Source: Vespula vulgaris (taxonomy: Eukaryota > Arthropoda > Insecta > Hymenoptera > Vespidae). From it: a stretch of 64,000 nt of DNA. The position numbers were made by a program, and so were the translations under genes. Under the pieces are notes generated by a model. It was not told the origin of the DNA. It searched no databases and saw only the letters and a program-made list of their open reading frames with translations. The DNA lies in contig NC_066587.1 in assembly GCF_905475345.1 (NCBI RefSeq), positions 12,503,558 to 12,567,557 of the forward strand, in the 5' to 3' direction. Positions 57,749 to 64,000 of this stretch are shown here, one piece after another (within the stretch, counting starts at the first letter, position 1; each line of letters starts with the position of its first letter).

Positions 57749-60700
57749 CTTAAAAAATAAAAGTCAAGATATTCGTTCGAACGAGCTCGAACATCGTATC
57801 CTATCTCGTTTTATTTAATTATAGGTAAACTATCGCGTGAAAACTGTAGTTCTATAGAAATATAAAGAAAAATGTCTCGTTAGATACTTTTTTTTCAATA
57901 TTATTTAACAAGTTGATTGTCACGCGATGCACCGACGATACGCCGAAAGAGATGAAGGATCAGAAATTTGTGAGGGGAAAAAAGATTTAAAAATTAAAAA
58001 AAAAATAAAAATAAAAAGAGTAGCCGACAAAATGTCGAGAGAGAAAACTCGAGTTCATCCTGGACGGGTATACACGGCCGACGTCCGTTCTATCCGTACG
58101 GTGAAATTCGAACGATTTTTGTAATTTAAACAGCCGCCTGGCTTACTTATTGGCATTATAAATCAGTTGATACGAGCGTAGAGAAAGAGAAAACGAGGAG
58201 ATCTCCGTCCCTAACGACTTCACGTTCCAGCAGGTCGCACTTCTATACTACGTCGTTCCTCTCCACTACTCGACGCGAGGATTCCAGGGTGGTGTACGTT
58301 AACCGTGGGATTTATTTCTGTATAAAGGCGTGACTAAAAATCGCCATATATCACGTTGCACACCGTGTTGCATACTGGTTACGGCCCTACTGGGGTTCGT
58401 ATACCTAGCTACTAAGCCTGGGTAAACCGCGAGCCGTTTGTCATGCTTTTTACTAATAAGCCGCTCCTGCCGTTTCGAGCTTTAATGCGAGCGCGATATT
58501 GCCAACTTTGTCTTTAGCTTCGAAACCGTATCCGAAACGAAACGAGCGTTACGAATGTAGAGAAAGCAAAGAGAAAAAATAAATAAATAAGTAAATAAAA
58601 AAGCGTACATGAAAAAAAGGAGAGAAAAAAATTCGAAATAAAGAAGAGAACGAGAGAACGAGACTACGTGCGTAGTAGCGTAACGAATAGAAGCCAAACG
58701 AACGTTATTGCAAAAACTTCTTCGAAGCCAACCAGAAAACTTTTTGACACGTATGACGCGCTTGCCCGTTACTCCTCTGGAAATATAATAATTACATCGT
58801 CTCGTTCGTTCGTTCGATCTAAATTAATCTTTTGCCGTCGTATTGGCACGTTTCGAAATGTCATAGTATGAAATGTTGAATAACGTAAATTTATTTGACT
58901 CGTCATATCATACGAAAGATAACAAGCGGACAGCAGTAAATATTTACATATGTAAATATTTTTATATTGATTCTCTATAACTTTACATATACGTACGTCA
59001 AATATACATGTAAACGCGCACACACACTGTTCAAAAATCCTATACGAAGGTGAAAATACAGAAAGTATTCATAAAATAATATAATACGGTTAAAAAGAAA
59101 ACAGAATGATTGTTCGTTGATCGAACGAAACGATCGAAAAAGAGAATGCGAAGATAGTCGAAGTTTCGAGTTTCATCTCGCGATTCATAACTTAACGAAT
59201 AAGTAGAGTGGTACAAGGGAACTTCATAAATCGCGAACACGATAGTATCTATGCGTTATTTATCGGCCTTCCGAATTTATCCGGGAGCGTGCGTGTACCA
59301 TTCCTGAAATTAATTTACCTCGAATTATCTTCCGTCCTGAACGAACCGATCGGACGGCCGATATCGACGCTTCATTAGGATTATCTTCGAGCTGGTAACA
59401 TAATTCAATCGCGGCCGAATACTTTCATCTGCAAAAATCGATATACTTGGCAGGCTTCGATTATTCCTCCATTAATCGTACGTTTTACAGTAAATAATGG
59501 TAATATATCCATTTTGTTTTTTCAATTTCTCTTTTCCATATATTTCTTATATCATTTCATCATTCTTACTTAACAGAAATCGTTGTATTATTATGTTATT
59601 TACTATAGAATAATACTCTTGTCAAAGAAGTATTACACACATATATATATATATAGGTATATACACACTGTATAAGAAATCTATAAAATTCCTATATATT
59701 CCTTATTACTACTTCTTATTATCCATACTGTATGTATATATACCATAAAAAAAATCATCGAGTTACTCGCACACGCGAGTTTGAAATCAGGATCAAGAGG
59801 AAGTAAGTTGAAAAGAAAAGCAAAGATAGGGGTTTGGCTCGAAGAAGAAGAAATTCTTGAATTCCCGACTTCGTGTTATTATATACCATAAAAGGCACGG
59901 ACCCCATCGAAATCCGTTCCGCTCCATGTACGTCTCGGCCGACATGAAATATAAGGCAATTTCATGAACCATTAAGAATGGAAGTTCATAAGTCGGCAGC
60001 AGCACGTGTTTTCGGTGTTAACCCGTGTAGAAGGCGAAATGAGATTTTTCGATGTGTCGGCCCACCATACGGTTCTCCTCTCTTTTGCTTTCTCTTAGCA
60101 TGCCATCGATAACGCGGACGTTCCACAAAAGGAAAGGAAAATGCACCTTTTACCGCTTTTCTTCCCAAGAAAACTTATCCTTTCAAAAATTGATCTTCAC
60201 TAACATTTTTTTCCCCCTTATATACCTTTATATTAATAAAGCATTGACACAACCAATTCTTACTTCATCAAATCGATAAGGATTATATTCTTATAAAATA
60301 ATTCCATTTATCTGTCTCTATTGATTTTTTTACTTATACGAATTTCTTCACTTTTTATTTACATTCATAATTTTATATTTATTTTATTTACATATATTTT
60401 TGTACTATTTAGAGTATTATCTCGCTTATTATTATCTCCTGATTCTTTTCTTTTTTATCACTTCAAAACTATTTCGATCACAGAGTATCTTTTTTACGAT
60501 AAATTATTTTCTTTTCTCTCCCTCTCTCCCTCTCTCTTTCTCTATTTATCCTTCTTCAAATTTTCCCTTCGTCCTAATTTTTCGATGTACAATACCAAAG
60601 AAAATTTCTACGAATCACCGTTTAGAGAAGAAGGAATAGATTTCTTCTCAAAAAGCAAGAAGAAAAATGAACGGAAAAAGGGGTACGACGAGAAAAGTGA

Positions 60701-61874
60701 AGGAAGGAAGGGTGCCTTTATAATTTCACCCCTAATTTATTTTACAGCGAAGCTAATAAAAAAGCAACCACCGCGATGTATCCCGCTTGGCCGTTCGCCA
60801 GCGAGCACCAAGGAAGAATGGGATATTGTGGTGGGGGAGGGATGAAAAAGCGGAAACGCTTTCTTGCAGATCCTCGAAAGCACGCGAGCACGTATTCACC
60901 ACCCTGGTTTGAGTTGAACAAAGGCCTTATGATACGGCTCTTTCACTTTTATCGTTCGTCGTAGGCTCTCTCGGTCTTTCTTCGGTTTATATAATATCCT
61001 ATGCCTAATATCGATATGGTAAATATGATATAGGAAGAGAACAATATAAAAGAAAAAAAGACAAGAAAATTTTTTATTTAGCACTTCGTAGCTATAACTT
61101 AATTTTTCATGAGAAATTTGAAAACAAAAGAAAGAAAAAAAATCTTTCGAAGAATCCAACAAATAAAAAAGTTTTATTTAATTAACTGAACTCGTCGCAA
61201 CTTTCCCGTTTTAAATCACAGACTCGCGATATGCAAACGGTATCTCGAATTCTCGGAGGATATTCGAAAACACGCTCGTACATAGAACCGATCGATGAAA
61301 CACGCGGCTGATGATTTTATTATTACGCGCGTGCATTATCACGCGTGGCACGCCAAATGCGCGATCGTGTACGCTCGCATGGTCCGGAAATTCCGATGAT
61401 TCTCGTGTTTCGCTTTGCAACGTCGATTGTGAAAATTGATTAACCGGCAATAGGTGAATTTTTATCTCTTTCGCTCTCTCTCTCTCTCTCCTCTCTCACA
61501 AAAAATCCTTCACCCCAAAAAAAAAACCTCGGTCCGGATATTTTGTAAATAACGATAAAGTTATGAACGTCGAGGAAAAAAATTCAACGATTTTGGATGA
61601 TAGTGGAAAAAAAAAGAATTTCTCATATATTTCCATTAAAAATATTTGCACATCACGACATACGCTCGACTTATTTGCTACAAATACCTATACGTCATGT
61701 AATACAAAACCGCTTTTGTTGAATCGCATCAAACGTCACGAAGGATAACGAAATTACATTAACCATAGGCGTCTATCATCAAATCTATTAAAACAAAGCC
61801 TACTCTTGTGTTTCAACTCGTCCGCGTTAATTAAACGTCTCATCGAACGCCGCTAGCATCTCGTTTTCATGTAG

Positions 61875-61901
61875 TATCACTGACACGATGTGACAGTGAT
61901 A
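61875..61901. repeat. Interrupted 11-bp stem-loop
   Basis: TATCACTG pairs with CAGTGATA, and after one A:A mismatch CAC pairs with GTG around a 3-nt loop. Too short for a typical pre-miRNA. Confidence 0.75.
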
Positions 61902-62759
61902 GTCATAACACGATAGATAATGGCTAGACGAAAAGGGATTCTCGACAAATTCGGAGGATCGATAGACGAACGAAAACAAAACGAAGCTAAATAATTCGAA
62001 ATGAAATTCGATCGAAACAAAACAGACAAAAAAGATTAACAATAGTTGTTGTTGCTTTTTTTTATACTAATGACCAGGAATCGCGTCAACTCGGACAATG
62101 TATTCACCATTGATGTTAATCAAACGCAGGTGGCAAATAGCATCGATCGTGTCAGGTCGATTTCCCATCTAAGGAAATTATTCCCTTGTATCGTGAAACC
62201 CATTAAGCTGGTCTCTCGATTAGGTGGCCACGTCGCGAACGGATCGATCGGTGCAAATATGCTACATAAACAGACTTGGAATTACTGTCGAACGAGGTTC
62301 CGGATATACCTTTGAGAAATACACGGGCAAATGCGTTGCTCAACGAGGAGGATCGAATCTTCTACTAGAGTCGATGGATTCGATCATCATTTCGTTCTTC
62401 ATTTTTCCCATCAAATTCAAATTTACTAGAACAGAAGATTCACTCTGATTCATTAGCTTTTTAAAAAAATCTCTGCTTGTTAATCTATCTTTCTCTTCGT
62501 CTGTTTCTCTCTTCAATTTTCTCTCATCAATTTACATACATGCACATTTGGTTTTCTTAATACGATTCATAAAATTGTGATTATGTTCTATAAACTCGGA
62601 TATTCAAAATTCTTTATATAAATCATATCGTTATACGTATTTTACATAAAGCATCTATCAATGGCGAATAATTTGTAATAAATTTATCATCTGGAGTTTT
62701 CTTCATTTACGTCAATATTTGTTTCCTTTCATTGCAATTGATTGAAGCGCGTTTATTTT

Positions 62760-62793
62760 TCTTTCTTTCTTTTTCTTTTTTTTTTTTTTTTTA
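62760..62793. repeat. Poly-T/pyrimidine tract
   Basis: CTTT units followed by about 18 T in a row. Confidence 0.95.
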
Positions 62794-62863
62794 ATAATTA
62801 CTATAAAAAAGATGTGCAATCTCTCTCTAAAATGTAGACTGCGTAAGAAAATGCAAAAGAACA

Positions 62864-63175
62864 ATGACGATGCAACATGGTTCATTGCCAAGAGCTTTCG
62901 AATCTCGGAAGCCGCTTGTATGTACGTTCAAGACCGCCAATCATGCTGATTGTCCTGATTGTGTCCGCAAGCCGTTTGCTCGTCGGTGCCTATGCGCAGT
63001 AATTATATTAGCTTTGAGGGACCAGGATTCTGGACCTCCTATATATTCCTACCATTTCTCCCTACGGCTCTTTATCGCGCTTCATCGCTCGTTCCTAGTA
63101 AATAGAACAAAGAGAACTGTCTGCTCACAGAATTACTTTGTATACGCACACATATATTTAAACACATATATCTAA
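62864..63175 (+). CDS. Unrecognised 103-codon ATG frame with clustered cysteines
   Basis: It starts with a true ATG (second Met at codon 3). Cysteines occur at residues 20, 30, 33, 42 and 44, giving a C-x2-C ... C-x-C arrangement that superficially recalls a small zinc-binding module, in a basic context (RKPFARRCLC). It is followed by a hydrophobic stretch and a tail that degenerates into Tyr/Ile-rich sequence from AT-rich DNA, which suggests the 3' part is not under selection. It follows a poly-T tract. No family recognised; chance is plausible. Confidence 0.15.
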   Translation: MTMQHGSLPRAFESRKPLVCTFKTANHADCPDCVRKPFARRCLCAVIILALRDQDSGPPIYSYHFSLRLFIALHRSFLVNRTKRTVCSQNYFVYAHIYLNTYI

Positions 63176-63546
63176 ATACGCATATATTTATTTTTTAATT
63201 ATATTATCTATAATTTCATGCACAATGTACATATACACTTTTCTTCGTCATTATTAAAGTGATCATTTCTTTCAACGTATATTTCAACGTTATTTTTTAT
63301 TATATGTTTTATAACATTCGTACTGCTTGCAGAATATTATTATATATAATCGTAAATCTTTATAACAAGATTGGTAAAATCGAAAACATTAAAAATACGA
63401 CAAATCTAATAATATTAAAAAATTAATATGCAAATATATAACTGCATATATGATGGACGTGATTAAATACAGTAAATAGATCCAAAGTTATTTTCTATTG
63501 AATATTAGACTTGTAAAGTCAAACTTAATTTAAGAAAATATATTAC
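63176..63546. other. AT-rich non-coding spacer
   Basis: Very AT-rich; nothing recognisable. Confidence 0.5.
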
Positions 63547-63584
63547 AATGAATTATATATATTAATTAATATATATAATTCATT
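63547..63584. repeat. 38-bp perfect AT-rich palindrome
   Basis: The left arm is AATGAATTATATATATTAA and the right arm is its exact reverse complement, with no spacer. The centre is TTAATTAA. The outermost bases on either side (C and A) no longer pair. It could extrude as a cruciform, and AT-rich palindromes of this kind are slippage- and breakage-prone. Confidence 0.95.
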
Positions 63585-64000
63585 ATGTTAAAATATAATT
63601 GGCTAAGTACGATCAATCGTTATCACGCAGATGTAGCTTTTACGAAATAATTAATATTAAGAGAAATTATTCTGGCTCGATGAACTCAGAGTTAATTGAA
63701 GCATTTTTTATTGTTACTTTTGGAAAATTTGTCAGCAAATGCTGTGTCTAATAATTCACGCCGTATAATCCTCATATCTGCAAACTTTACTACGATGTTT
63801 CAACTTTGTTACATTGTCATACCACAATATTACTATTTTAATTGAAAATGAAAAATTTGTTTGTCATCTGAATCGTAATATTTGAAAATTAGCAGGACAA
63901 ACAAAAACAGTAAGAATAATCAAACAACAGTATATATCATGTATTCGATCATCACTTTTACCATACGGTCACCATTACTAATTATATTTCATTTTCCTGT
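63585..64000. other. AT-rich non-coding spacer
   Basis: Nothing recognisable to the end of the window. Confidence 0.5.

Larger units (their letters stand above)
57312..62759. other. Long non-coding spacer
   Basis: Stem-loop at 57725-57748. 58140-58520 and 59260-59480 are GC-richer, full of stops and dotted with ATTA cores, so they could be conserved non-coding elements. Short (TA)n at about 59639-59655. Pyrimidine-rich tract at about 60505-60545. Short CT array at about 61469-61496. Interrupted stem-loop at 61875-61901. 61240-61450 and 62080-62450 are GC-richer with unrecognised 74-89 codon frames. Confidence 0.45.

Noticed and set aside
60321..60845. 174-codon plus-strand frame
   Set aside because: AT- and pyrimidine-rich DNA gives Phe/Leu/Ile/Ser runs; there are no conserved motifs, and composition changes abruptly to Lys-rich and then to Gly-rich, unlike a single protein.

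Overview
The window looks like non-coding (intergenic and/or intronic) nuclear DNA of an insect, most likely a hymenopteran (wasp, bee or ant). By eye it is AT-rich, yet CpG dinucleotides are very common (TCGA, CGAA, ACGT and TTCG strings throughout), as is typical of Hymenoptera. Very many CT/GA microsatellites, TA runs and T-rich tracts are scattered on both strands. There is no operon structure, no dense array of long ORFs, and no rRNA, tRNA, CRISPR or intact transposon. The organism call is inference from composition only.

Layout. 1-13.2 kb is moderately GC-rich spacer broken by many CT/GA arrays, a roughly 30-copy (ACT)n array at 8.5 kb, several perfect short hairpins or palindromes, and a cysteine-rich open frame on the minus strand at 1.9-2.1 kb. 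13.2-32.5 kb is AT-rich spacer with more CT/GA arrays, poly-T, TA arrays and a homeodomain/POU-type motif cluster near 30.5 kb. 32.5-40 kb carries a coding-like start exon (32.5 kb) and some of the longest CT/GA arrays. 40-46 kb is mostly AT-rich, with one well-formed candidate internal exon at 40.74-40.81 kb. 46.2-54.7 kb holds the most gene-like arrangement: a TATA-like box, an E-box, a short start exon with a good donor, an 8 kb AT-rich putative intron, and an in-phase second exon with a hydrophobic leader, a stop and a downstream AATAAA. A block at 53.5-54.1 kb is open on both strands. A 61-codon start exon candidate lies at 56.2 kb. The last 7 kb is AT-rich and ends with a 38-bp perfect palindrome at 63.55 kb.

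No protein family was recognised with confidence. Most long ORFs are artefacts: poly-Leu/Ser from CT repeats, poly-Arg/Glu from GA repeats, poly-Thr from ACT. The exon candidates rest on start codons, splice-site consensus, reading phase and composition alone. Each needs RNA evidence or a cross-species comparison, because good splice-like strings also occur by chance tens of times in a window this size. The strongest direct observations are the microsatellite landscape, the hairpins/palindromes, and a handful of short coding-like islands.
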